Shown here: one piece after another, positions 1-6,024 of the stretch | Layout of the letters: each line of letters opens with the position of its first letter | Numbering within the stretch: the stretch's first letter is position 1 | DNA from: CBCXVS01 sp965178525 | Lineage (GTDB): Bacteria > Tectomicrobia > Entotheonellia > Entotheonellales > Entotheonellaceae | Assembly: GCA_965178525.1 (NCBI GenBank) | Contig: CBCXVS010000279.1 | Location: 1-10,237, forward strand | Length of the DNA: 10,237 bases | Direction: 5' to 3' | Made by a program: the position numbers and the translations under genes | The notes under the pieces: generated by a model | What the model saw: only the letters and a program-made list of their open reading frames with translations | What the model was told of the DNA's origin: nothing | Databases searched by the model: none

Positions 1-347
1 CTTTGAGGATGATTCGGTGGGCATCTGGGCTGGGCTAGGGAACCTGATCTTATGCTATTGAGGAACAACTCTAATGTGTATATCGTCTCAAACAGCGCAG
101 CCGGAGTCCGTTGCCCAAGTCCTGGCATATCCAGAAAGCGTGGCAGAGGCGTCAACGGATTGAAATGGTCCTGTTGGATATCGTCACTGAGTTGCAGCAG
201 CAGCGACGTCTTGCCGCAACGTCGCCCGCCGATGATGGCATACGAATTGCCATTGCGAAATCCCTGTAACAGACGCCGCCGCAATCGTTCGTAGCCGACG
301 AACAAATGGCCGGGCATCGTGCAGTTGTAGGGATTTGGCGTCTTCAT
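1..347 (-). CDS. P-loop (AAA/STAND-like) ATPase, N-terminal part, runs off left edge
   Basis: The minus strand is open from an ATG at 347-345 to the window edge (115 codons plus 2 bases), so only the N-terminus is present. A Walker A motif, GGRRCGKTS, lies at about residues 40-48. It is preceded by LFVGYERLRRRL (residues 15-26), the 'F-G-R/Y-E-x-L' lead-in typical of AAA_16/STAND-type ATPases. No Walker B is visible before the edge. The start is supported by an ATGA overlap: the stop of the preceding ATPase gene (346-344) shares bases with this ATG, which suggests translational coupling and cotranscription. The Walker A sequence differs from the neighbour's GLRKVGKTS, so this is a second ATPase of related class rather than a fragment of the first. 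Family-level role (NTP-driven switch) is established knowledge; partner and function are not known. Confidence 0.8.
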   Translation of the reverse strand, partial: MKTPNPYNCTMPGHLFVGYERLRRRLLQGFRNGNSYAIIGGRRCGKTSLLLQLSDDIQQDHFNPLTPLPRFLDMPGLGQRTPAALFETIYTLELFLNSIRSGSLAQPRCPPNHPQ

Positions 348-1600
348 GAGGCGACCCTTCTCTGCAGCCATGTCTGCATGAGATGTGCTGACAGGTAGAG
401 CTTGCCATCTTTCGCCGTTATCAGACCAAAATATTCCACATTGGTCAATGCCTCCTCCAAACGGTGGGGAATATCCGCTTCCGCCATGCCCTCTTCCCCA
501 CACCCACAGATCAGCTCCAACACCTCTTGCTCGTCCTCACGCAATAGGTCCCACACCCCTTCCTTATAATAATTGCCAATCTCGTTGCGGCGTAGCGTGG
601 TTTGAATTTCCTCGGCCGTCTCTTCCACCCGTATGTAATCGATGTGCTTCAGCATGCCCTCTTCGCAGGCGTGGCTAGCGAAAAAGCGTGTAATAAGCGG
701 ATGTCCTCCACAATACACAAAGACGCGTTGGGCAGCATCAATATCCCAGACAATGTCTTTCCACAAACCGATCTCACGGATCATCACTTCACTGTCAGCC
801 GCATTGAGAAAGCCCAGGTATTCCTCCTGAAAGGATTGAAACATCGGATTTTCCCCAACGGCCGGAGGAAGTAAATTGTGCCGATTCACGTCCGGACGGT
901 AGGCGATCACGAGCGTCACCAAACATTGGCGGCTTTGCGCCAAGCCCCTTAACACTCTGAAGAAACGAACATACTCGGCTAAAATGGCCTCGCTTTCGTG
1001 CACGTCACGATTAGGAAAAAACTTGTCAATTTCGTCCAGAATAATCAGGAAGGGCTCCCGCTTCCCTGACGCTTCCCATGTATCAAAGAGGGCAAGAACA
1101 TGCTGACGAAAGGTTTCGCCGTCGGCATCAGATGGTAATGGGGGTAAGTCTTTGATGCCCTGAGCACCGAGTTCAGATTGCAACTGCGAGAGGATTTCGC
1201 CAAAATAGATGTCGGCCTGGTCAGAAAATGCCTGACAATCGACGAAGATAGTCGGAGAGGTCGCAAAACGTTGTCGTAGGAGATTCGTTAACGAGGTTTT
1301 CCCCACCTTTCGTAGGCCGAAAATCCCAACGTGTTGTCCCTGTGCTAACATCGCGGGTAATCGTTCCAGGAAATCGCCTCGGCCATAAAACCATGTGGGA
1401 TCATAAATCGGTTTGGATTCGGCATAAGGGTCGACACGGGTGAGGTAGGGTTCTTCAAGCTCCCTCAGCACTTGTTTGCAATCGTGAATTGAGACGGCCC
1501 TTTCTAGAAGAGACGCCAGGAGAGGAATCGTTTCACAGCCTAGTTTTTCCACGCAGCGTTTGCACGGTTCTGCTGGTAGGTGCTTGATCTGTATACACAA
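344..1600 (-). CDS. AAA/STAND-like ATPase with C-terminal winged-helix-like domain; probably the 3' half of a split CHASE2-ATPase gene
   Basis: The 418-codon frame shows a lead-in FYGRGDFLERL at residues 71-81, Walker A GLRKVGKTS at 95-103, Walker B LIILDEID at 185-192, and a GGHP motif after the ATPase core like the GxP of STAND/archaeal-type ATPases. The last ~70 residues (from about 348) look like a winged helix. Such proteins act as NTP-dependent switches, here probably on the cytoplasmic face of the membrane. The only start near the 5' end is a TTG at 1600-1598 with no visible Shine-Dalgarno sequence, 68 bases inside the upstream CHASE2 frame, and an upstream stop allows no longer start. 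The segment from LGCETIPLL (residue 20) reads as a direct continuation of the upstream frame if one A is removed at 1544-1548. I therefore infer that this is the C-terminal half of one ~887-residue protein. If the break is real, this half may be poorly translated. It ends in TGA overlapping the next gene. Confidence 0.82.
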   Translation of the reverse strand: MCIQIKHLPAEPCKRCVEKLGCETIPLLASLLERAVSIHDCKQVLRELEEPYLTRVDPYAESKPIYDPTWFYGRGDFLERLPAMLAQGQHVGIFGLRKVGKTSLTNLLRQRFATSPTIFVDCQAFSDQADIYFGEILSQLQSELGAQGIKDLPPLPSDADGETFRQHVLALFDTWEASGKREPFLIILDEIDKFFPNRDVHESEAILAEYVRFFRVLRGLAQSRQCLVTLVIAYRPDVNRHNLLPPAVGENPMFQSFQEEYLGFLNAADSEVMIREIGLWKDIVWDIDAAQRVFVYCGGHPLITRFFASHACEEGMLKHIDYIRVEETAEEIQTTLRRNEIGNYYKEGVWDLLREDEQEVLELICGCGEEGMAEADIPHRLEEALTNVEYFGLITAKDGKLYLSAHLMQTWLQRRVAS

Positions 1601-1964
1601 GATAGAGCTTAATCGTACCCTTCAGTTTTTGTATCTGGCTCCGCAATGCGGAGGCAATGCTTTCCGTTTCTCTGTTCTGTTCGTTCTGCCAAAGCGTTAC
1701 CATGCCGTTTATTTGATCATTTTTTGTGCGCAGAAGCAGTGTCTCGCCCGATAAAAACGCCACTTTCTGAAAATCTGCTTGGGTGAAAAATTGCCTTGCG
1801 ACTGCCATTGGATCCGTGCGCTTTGGTAGGACGGCAACCATCACAAAACAACATAACCAGGCCAGTGTCGGCGGCACCACAGGGAGCCACCAACCACGTA
1901 CAAAAGCACCATAAGTGGTAACGCCAAGGAGCAATATGCCGGCAGCTCCAACCATTGAAAAGCG
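1533..1964 (-). pseudogene. Membrane and linker segment of the CHASE2-ATPase protein, downstream of the in-frame TGA
   Basis: This stretch is in the same frame as the CHASE2 gene, directly after its TGA (1967-1965). The first codons give RFS and then MVGAAGILLLGV, followed by a second hydrophobic run through WWLPVVPPTLAWL. These are the second and third membrane segments that normally follow a CHASE2 domain, with RGWW-PVVPP being a usual turn. About 90 polar residues follow, with alternating strands and helices, ending TLRGKTRL before a TGA at 1535-1533. This part probably links the membrane region to the ATPase; I cannot name the fold. Independent translation from the ATG at 1955 is possible but there is no obvious ribosome binding site. 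The segment is best read as the middle of a gene broken on both sides, by a nonsense codon and by a frameshift. Confidence 0.75.
1544..1548 (-). other. Probable frameshift at an A5 run joining the CHASE2 linker to the ATPase frame
   Basis: On the minus strand the CHASE2 frame reads TLRGKTRL-stop across five consecutive A bases. The ATPase frame reads ...KLGCETIPLL just beyond. Removing one A merges the frames as TLRGK-LGCETIPLL without a break, and removes the need for the unsupported TTG start at 1600. This could be a genuine single-base insertion or a homopolymer error. Confidence 0.65.
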
Positions 1965-1967
1965 TCA
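1965..1967 (-). other. In-frame TGA interrupting the CHASE2-ATPase gene
   Basis: The codon after RSRSL is TGA and translation resumes in the same frame as RFSMVGAAG. CHASE2 family proteins commonly have Trp at this point, so TGG to TGA (one G to A change) is the simplest explanation. TGA also ends several intact genes in this window, which argues against general reassignment of UGA. Confidence 0.75.
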
Positions 1968-3008
1968 GAGGGAACGTGATCGGCTCCCTACGACACCTCC
2001 TAGTAAAGCCCACAGCACGATCCACCCCCACTCGTACCCATCGCTGACGACATGCATCGGGCCTATGCCATCGAGAGCCGAGCGCAGCAACTGGCTCACG
2101 ATACTGGCGTGTAAGACAAGGCCCTGAATGTGTTGATCAGCTTGTAACCCTAGGCTCAACGGAGTATAAAACGTATTGGGGACACTTTCGGCCATGGCGC
2201 CGATGAGCACAATTTTGTCTTTGATCGCATTCAGGCCGATCTCTCCACTCAGAAGGCTTGCTAGACTAAAAGAGGGAAACGTCTGTGGCGTGTCGCGAAA
2301 ATCAAGTAAAAATTGGTAGCCCCGCGCATCGGCTCGGACATAGCCCCCATCATTCGTCTCGAAGCGCCGTATTGTCGTGGGGCCAAGCCGGAGGTACTGC
2401 GGATTGTCAGGATCAGATTGAGAAAATACGCCTTCTGCTTGCAGGTACAGCAGCACTAGACGCAGGGCAAAGGCATAATAGATCGTGTTCTCATTCCCCA
2501 CGAATAGGAGGCCGCGACGCACGGTTCCATCAGGGTCAACGAGAATATCGACAAAGCCAACCTGCTCGGTGTCTGCCAGCACCGACGGCGGTGCGATACT
2601 CTTCCTCCCATCACCGCTAAACATGGGCATTATAATGGTGTCATGCTGGATTAACACCTCCTCAAGCTCGGCATGCCCAGGCGGGACGTCCACATCGCGA
2701 TAAATGTTCACACCAATGGCGCGTGGCTCGTATTGTGTGAGTTTTGTCAGCACCTGCGCGAGGGTCGCATCGGATAGGGGCCAGCGCCCCTGCGCATGAA
2801 TATCGCTTTCTGTAATCCCAACAAGCACGATACGCGAGTTGGGTATAGGGAGTGCTGGCCGTAATCTAATGTACCAATCGTATGCTGCAAGTTCTAGTCG
2901 CTCTAAATTCCCGGTATTATGCAAACTTACGATGGCAAGAAAAACAAATAGACAGATTAGCGTACCAGTAACAAAAGGAAGTTGTCGGGATTTATATACC
3001 ACTTTCAT
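1965..3008 (-). CDS. CHASE2 extracytoplasmic sensor domain protein, truncated by an in-frame TGA
   Basis: The 347-codon frame starts at the ATG at 3008-3006. An N-terminal membrane segment (about residues 11-29) leads into a CHASE2 domain: LERLELAAYDWYIRLRP at 35-51, SRIVLVGITESDI at 58-70, RWPL at 75-78, and PRAIGVNIY further on. CHASE2 is an extracytoplasmic sensor module normally bounded by one N-terminal and three C-terminal membrane helices, fused to cyclases, kinases or ATPases. Here the frame stops inside the first C-terminal helix region (residues 327-343, then RSRSL and stop). The missing helices continue in the same frame after the stop, so the protein as annotated lacks most of its anchor and all of its output domain. 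The expected residue at the stop is Trp (usual RSLWRF). The ligand is unknown. The start has only a weak ribosome binding site, and the gene lies 377 bases downstream of the histone-fold-like gene on the same strand. Confidence 0.85.
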   Translation of the reverse strand: MKVVYKSRQLPFVTGTLICLFVFLAIVSLHNTGNLERLELAAYDWYIRLRPALPIPNSRIVLVGITESDIHAQGRWPLSDATLAQVLTKLTQYEPRAIGVNIYRDVDVPPGHAELEEVLIQHDTIIMPMFSGDGRKSIAPPSVLADTEQVGFVDILVDPDGTVRRGLLFVGNENTIYYAFALRLVLLYLQAEGVFSQSDPDNPQYLRLGPTTIRRFETNDGGYVRADARGYQFLLDFRDTPQTFPSFSLASLLSGEIGLNAIKDKIVLIGAMAESVPNTFYTPLSLGLQADQHIQGLVLHASIVSQLLRSALDGIGPMHVVSDGYEWGWIVLWALLGGVVGSRSRSL

Positions 3009-3080
3009 AGCTTGAAGTACTTTTATGGGTGGATGACTTTACAAATTAGTGACAATCACAGTCAAAATTAGACTCGCGTG

Positions 3081-3107
3081 ATGTAGGCTCGCTCAACCAA
3101 GCTACAT
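3081..3107. repeat. Inverted repeat upstream of the CHASE2 gene
   Basis: The arms ATGTAG (3081-3086) and CTACAT (3102-3107) are perfect, and the stem extends by two more pairs if one G is bulged. It lies 73 bases upstream of the CHASE2 start codon on that gene's 5' side, so it could be an operator or a leader hairpin. There is no T-run to make it a terminator. Confidence 0.35.
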
Positions 3108-3272
3108 GTTTTTCATGGAAGCGCAACATATCACAACACACAGGCTGTCTACAATCCCCCACATTTGATCCGGTCCAACAACTGCCGGCCGCACCCGTGC
3201 AACACGATCATCTCCCACAGAGCCAATAGCCGCCTCCATATCAAAGTAGGCAAGGAGATTGGGGCCTTACTG

Positions 3273-3289
3273 ATCCTGTATGACAGGAT
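3273..3289. repeat. Perfect 7-bp hairpin with 3-base loop downstream of the histone-fold-like gene
   Basis: ATCCTGT and ACAGGAT flank ATG. On the minus strand it lies about 97 bases past the stop of the 135-codon gene. Without a following T-run it is not a classical terminator; a processing or weak termination role is possible. Confidence 0.4.
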
Positions 3290-3385
3290 GAGCCAACAAG
3301 AGTGGCGAGGGCGACGGGTACGCCAGCAGATTCAGGTTATAGAACGGCGGTCAGCAGCTCGGTATATGGCGAGTAACATGCCGCA

Positions 3386-3793
3386 TCACGGTCTGGGGAT
3401 AGGGAGCGTGTACTCTCTAGTGGAAATGAGTTGTCCGACGAGGATGGCGGCAAATCCTAAAAACCCGATAACGGTGTACAGCGCAAGCTCATTGGGGTTG
3501 ACATGAGCGAGATGAGGAAGGAAATCGAGGAATTTCTTCACACCTAATCCAAGAGCGATACCGCCGAACGTTTTACATGCATCGCGCCAATCCCAACGCG
3601 ATGGGCGTCGTTCTTTGACGTAGTTCATGAACGCCACAGCATTTTGGATATGGATAGGGTGGACGCTATCAAGGTCCTGCATCCTGGCAAGGGCTGCGGC
3701 CAATGATCTGACGGCGTCTTCGAAATGTTGCGTGTAAGCAGCGAGTTCCTCCTCAGCCTCAGGCGTCAGAATGGGGGGCGTCATTTCTCCCAT
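3386..3793 (-). CDS. Small membrane protein with a histone-fold-like N-terminal region
   Basis: This is a 135-codon ORF. Residues 11-39 form one long amphipathic helix, followed by a short loop DLDSVH (40-45) and a helix PIHIQNAVAFMN (46-57). The order, lengths and the loop-into-helix pattern match histone-fold alpha2-L2-alpha3, as in archaeal histones where the corresponding loop is HAGRKTIKAEDIELA. The Arg-Asp clamp of histones is not evident, so this is inference from pattern only. After a basic/Trp-rich linker (RRPSRWDWRD, 62-71) come a moderately hydrophobic segment (about 75-92) and a clear membrane helix (about 103-123). The protein is probably anchored with the N-terminus in the cytoplasm. 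The start is uncertain: ATG at 3793 or ATG at 3784, which has a GGGAGA close upstream. It lies 62 bases downstream of the preceding same-strand gene, so it is probably cotranscribed. I do not recognise a named family. Confidence 0.7.
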   Translation of the reverse strand: MGEMTPPILTPEAEEELAAYTQHFEDAVRSLAAALARMQDLDSVHPIHIQNAVAFMNYVKERRPSRWDWRDACKTFGGIALGLGVKKFLDFLPHLAHVNPNELALYTVIGFLGFAAILVGQLISTREYTLPIPRP

Positions 3794-3855
3794 ATGGCTG
3801 CTTTCAACTCCGGCGACTATATGCTGAAAATAGAGTCATGAGCAACATGCACGTC

Positions 3856-4476
3856 TCAGCGTCCCATGTGGAGTTCCGCTTCCCTCCTCCTATCCTGCCT
3901 GCGTAAGACAATCGAACTGACAATCGCAACGTCAATGAGGACAAAGGTGAGGACAAAGAGCATCACGGCCATAGAGTTGAGATGTTGTGCGGTCCATGAC
4001 AATAGCCAAATAACACCAACGAGCGCAATCGTACCGAGCCCTGCACCGATAACGATGTCACACAGCGCAGTACGTAGCTGACGCCATAAAAGAAATCGCC
4101 TTATTCCTGCCATAGAGAGCTCCATGCCGTTTTCCTTCTCACCTCGTGCGGCAATTTCCCTATTGCCATCTGTCGACACGGATTGTGACGACACCTCCAT
4201 GACATCGTACAAGATGATAACATCGCCGTCTCCGATCTCAAGCCCCGATCGTGGTTTACGCGCCTCAAAGTCCACCTGCCCAAGCGTGAAGCGTAGAGAT
4301 GCCGACTTCACATCCGGAATCACGTCAAGCCATTTCTGTTCCTGCCGTTCAAGCCTTGCCGCGTACTTCGACGCCTTTGAAGCAGTGAATCTTTCGAACA
4401 TCTCACCCGCTTCGGAGTAGACCCTGAATCTAACCTGATCATACGATTGGCTTTGTTCGTTCTCAGAGGTTTCCAT
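3856..4476 (-). CDS. Two-helix membrane protein with a possible ubiquitin-like (beta-grasp) N-terminal domain
   Basis: This is a 206-codon ORF with AGGA four bases before its ATG. Residues 15-32 (VRFRVYSEAGEMFERFTA) look like a beta-hairpin, 33-53 form a charged helix, 59-72 a strand (ASLRFTLGQVDFEA), and 78-92 end GLEIGDGDVIILYDV. That order resembles ubiquitin's hairpin-helix-strand and its closing segment before the final strand, and the 'GDGDVIIL' turn is common in small beta-grasp domains such as YukD. This is a pattern-level inference. A polar linker follows (96-125), then a basic stretch and two membrane helices (about 141-161 and 169-191) with a basic cytoplasmic tail. It is the first gene of the minus-strand cluster and so may supply an adaptor or a membrane anchor for the ATPases. 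I do not recognise a named family. The N-terminus lacks a signal peptide. Confidence 0.7.
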   Translation of the reverse strand: METSENEQSQSYDQVRFRVYSEAGEMFERFTASKASKYAARLERQEQKWLDVIPDVKSASLRFTLGQVDFEARKPRSGLEIGDGDVIILYDVMEVSSQSVSTDGNREIAARGEKENGMELSMAGIRRFLLWRQLRTALCDIVIGAGLGTIALVGVIWLLSWTAQHLNSMAVMLFVLTFVLIDVAIVSSIVLRRQDRRREAELHMGR

Positions 4477-4583
4477 ACGTTCCTAGACCATCATCGTATG
4501 TGTCAAACTTTCTAGTCTCGATCACTGCGTCGGCCACGTCGCATGATAGACGAGATCTCAGAATGATTTTTCTCTCTAGTTTT

Positions 4584-4630
4584 TAGGCTTTTGGCCTAGC
4601 AAGGCGGCCGACGTCATGATCGGAGCCTTG
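4584..4630. repeat. Two adjacent hairpins upstream of the membrane-module cluster
   Basis: The first hairpin pairs TAGGC (4584-4588) with GCCTA (4594-4598) around a 5-base loop. The second pairs CAAGGC (4600-4605) with GCCTTG (4625-4630), with an inner stem CCGA/TCGG (4608-4611 and 4620-4623) around an 8-base loop. They sit 108-154 bases before the start of the 206-codon minus-strand gene. No T-run follows in either direction, so a leader or protein-binding role is more likely than termination. Confidence 0.4.
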
Positions 4631-4812
4631 CAGGTAGCCTTCGTACGATGAAGCTAATTATAACACATGATAAGACCAGACATACACTAAATAAATGCCT
4701 GATAGACTTCGGATATGGATCCCCACGATCAGCATTGGAAGCAGGATAAAATATATTGACATCTTATTCGCGCCTGATCTTAAGATTTACGGAAGCTGTT
4801 CGTAGGGCTCAT

Positions 4813-4850
4813 GCGGACAACTTCATTGTAGGAGGAACGTAGGTGTCCGC
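4813..4850. repeat. Perfect 7-bp inverted repeat with 24-base spacer
   Basis: GCGGACA (4813-4819) and TGTCCGC (4844-4850) are exact inverted copies. Such spaced arms could be a regulator binding site or the remains of a mobile-element end. I see no transposase next to them. Confidence 0.35.
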
Positions 4851-5052
4851 CCTTGACACGCAAGCATGCGAACAGAGGGACAGCTAAGCGGAGACAGGGC
4901 GGGACATTGGCCACGTAGCCAACGGCCAAAGTAGCGCATGGTTGAAAATCTATCCACTTCGTGGTCAAATTCTCATCGTGCGCCCGAGACACATACAATC
5001 TATCCTGCTCGATTCCCTGGCTCACTTGCCCGTTGTGCCCTCGCCGGGGCAC

Positions 5053-5076
5053 GGCAGGTAGGAAAATCTACCCGCC
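5053..5076 (+). repeat. Hairpin in the leader of the SGNH hydrolase gene
   Basis: GGCAGGTAG (5053-5061) pairs with CTACCCGCC (5068-5076) with one A-C mismatch around the loop GAAAAT. It lies 50 bases before the hydrolase start. It could shape the mRNA leader; no clear T-run follows. Confidence 0.35.
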
Positions 5077-5115
5077 CGTTCGGTGTGTTCTTCGACCGCG
5101 AGCACTGATGAAGAA

Positions 5116-5122
5116 AAGGAGG
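5116..5122 (+). promoter_or_regulatory. Strong Shine-Dalgarno deciding a TTG start
   Basis: AAGGAGG ends 4 bases before TTG at 5127. It supports TTG as the start of the hydrolase, because the only nearby ATG (5108) opens an 11-codon frame that ends at a TGA at 5141-5143. Confidence 0.7.
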
Positions 5123-5462
5123 AACCTTGCACAAATCACCTGAGTGGATACAGCGCCTGGCCTGGTTGATCGGACTTACCATTTTGGCCTGTATTTTCGG
5201 GGCATGCTCGACCCGAACACCGAGTCCGCAGCCAGCGATCAAAATCATGCCACTGGGCGATTCCATCACCCAGGCCAACGCCGCGCAGGAGAGCTTTCGG
5301 CGGCCGCTGTGGCACCTCATCCATGCCGACGGCTTTCAGGTCGATTTTGTTGGCAGTACCCGCACGCAGTACGGCGGGCCAAATCCGCAGCCCGATTTCG
5401 ACCTCGACCATGAGGGGCATGGGGGGTGGACCGCCGACCGCATCCTGGCGCGCCTCCCCGCA

Positions 5463-5465
5463 TAG
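5463..5465 (+). other. In-frame TAG within the SGNH hydrolase
   Basis: The frame continues for a further 153 codons with the rest of the catalytic residues intact and in register. No intact gene in this window uses TAG as its terminator (those seen end in TGA or TAA), but the sample is too small to argue for amber suppression. Confidence 0.8.
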
Positions 5466-5888
5466 GCGGCGACCTTGCGGCCGGATATCGTCTTGATCCA
5501 TCTCGGCACCAACGATGTGTTCTCGAAACAGAGCACCGATAGTACGGTCCGGGAGCTGGGACAGATTATCGATGCACTCCGCGCCGCCAATCCCTGCGTG
5601 GCGATTTTGCTGGCGCAAATCATCTCCGCCGCCCATAGGGCGAACACGGCGATCACGGCGCTCAACGCCCACATTCCGGAGCTGGCGGCGGCAAAGACAA
5701 CGGCGCAGTCGCCGGTGATCGTTGTGGACCAATATACGGGATTCGACGCCCAACGCGACACCTATGACGGGGTGCACCCGAATGCATTGGGGGAGCGGAA
5801 AATCGCTCAGGCCTGGTACGCCGCGCTGAAGCCGCTTCTGGCAACCGGTCATTCTGCATGTGAAGATCCGTTTTTAAAAAGGGAGCCG

Positions 5889-5904
5889 CGAAGGGCACGA
5901 AGGG
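5889..5904 (+). repeat. Short direct repeat CGAAGGG x2 fused to the end of the hydrolase frame
   Basis: Two CGAAGGG units at a 9-base period (5889-5895, 5898-5904) lie in a longer purine-rich GCGAAGGGCACGAAGG-like stretch. Similar 'CGCGAAG.GCACGAAGG' tracts occur between genes in many environmental bacterial genomes (general recollection). Here the coding frame runs through it and gains an Arg-rich tail. Confidence 0.5.
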
Positions 5905-6024
5905 GCGCACGGCGCAGAGAGACTTGAATACATGATACATTTGTTTTATTAGTGGTCCACACACACGTCATCGTGATGGGCATTCAGACCACGCCAGGGT
6001 TGGCAGAAGCTATGGGAGGGTGGG

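Larger units (their letters stand above)
3009..3385. other. Intergenic stretch without a convincing gene
   Basis: This is a 377-base gap between two minus-strand genes. All frames I read through are broken by stops or give low-complexity, family-less peptides; the plus-strand open frame starting at 3165 is antisense to the histone-fold-like gene at its end. Two inverted repeats are present (listed separately). It may hold the promoter of the CHASE2 gene on the minus strand, but I see no clean -35/-10 pair. Confidence 0.5.
4477..5126. other. Divergent intergenic region with several hairpins and no convincing gene
   Basis: This region separates the minus-strand cluster from the plus-strand cluster, so promoters for both should lie here. 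A 90-codon minus-strand frame (5052-4780) is open but shows no recognisable domain and no ribosome binding site. On the plus strand a TTGACA at 4756-4761 is a possible -35, but the -10 at the proper distance is poor. The part around 4640-4790 is clearly more AT-rich than its surroundings. Hairpins and an inverted repeat are listed separately. Confidence 0.5.
5127..5927 (+). pseudogene. SGNH/GDSL-type hydrolase lipoprotein, interrupted by an in-frame TAG at codon 113
   Basis: There are 266 codons in one frame from TTG 5127, with one internal TAG at 5463-5465. An N-terminal hydrophobic segment ends in a lipobox-like FGAC (Cys27), so the product should be an exported lipoprotein. The SGNH blocks are all present: GDSIT with nucleophile Ser46 (block I), GHGGWTAD with Gly near 99-100 (block II), LGTND with Asn129 (block III), and DGVHPN with Asp214 and His217 (block V). 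These enzymes hydrolyse esters such as acetyl groups on carbohydrates; the true substrate here is unknown. The stop falls between LARLPA and AATLRPDIVLIHLGTND, where relatives often carry Trp, so TGG to TAG is likely. As written only a dead 112-residue N-terminal part is made, unless the TAG is read through. The last ~16 residues are Arg-rich and come from a repeat run into the gene. It lies 97 bases before the transporter genes on the same strand. Confidence 0.8.

Noticed and set aside
1544..1548. Programmed -1 frameshifting at the A5 run
   Set aside because: The needed shift is +1 (or -2), and the run is too short for a classic slippery site; a single-base insertion is simpler.
1965..1967. 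UGA read as Trp by a changed genetic code
   Set aside because: TGA ends several intact genes in the window and the hydrolase break uses TAG instead.
1717..2031. 104-codon minus-strand open frame across the CHASE2 break
   Set aside because: Out of frame with both halves of the CHASE2 gene; the true continuation is in the CHASE2 frame.
3165..3506. 113-codon plus-strand open frame
   Set aside because: It overlaps the histone-fold-like gene antisense and has no family resemblance.
4756..4785. Promoter with TTGACA for the plus-strand cluster
   Set aside because: No acceptable -10 at 16-18 bases and more than 340 bases from the first gene.
4780..5052. 90-codon minus-strand open frame in the divergent gap
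   Set aside because: No recognisable domain, no ribosome binding site and unusual composition; likely chance.
4943..5060. Plus-strand peptide with YPLRGQILIVRP, reminiscent of D-amino-acid oxidase type proteins
   Set aside because: Only about ten residues resemble that family and the flanking residues do not continue it.
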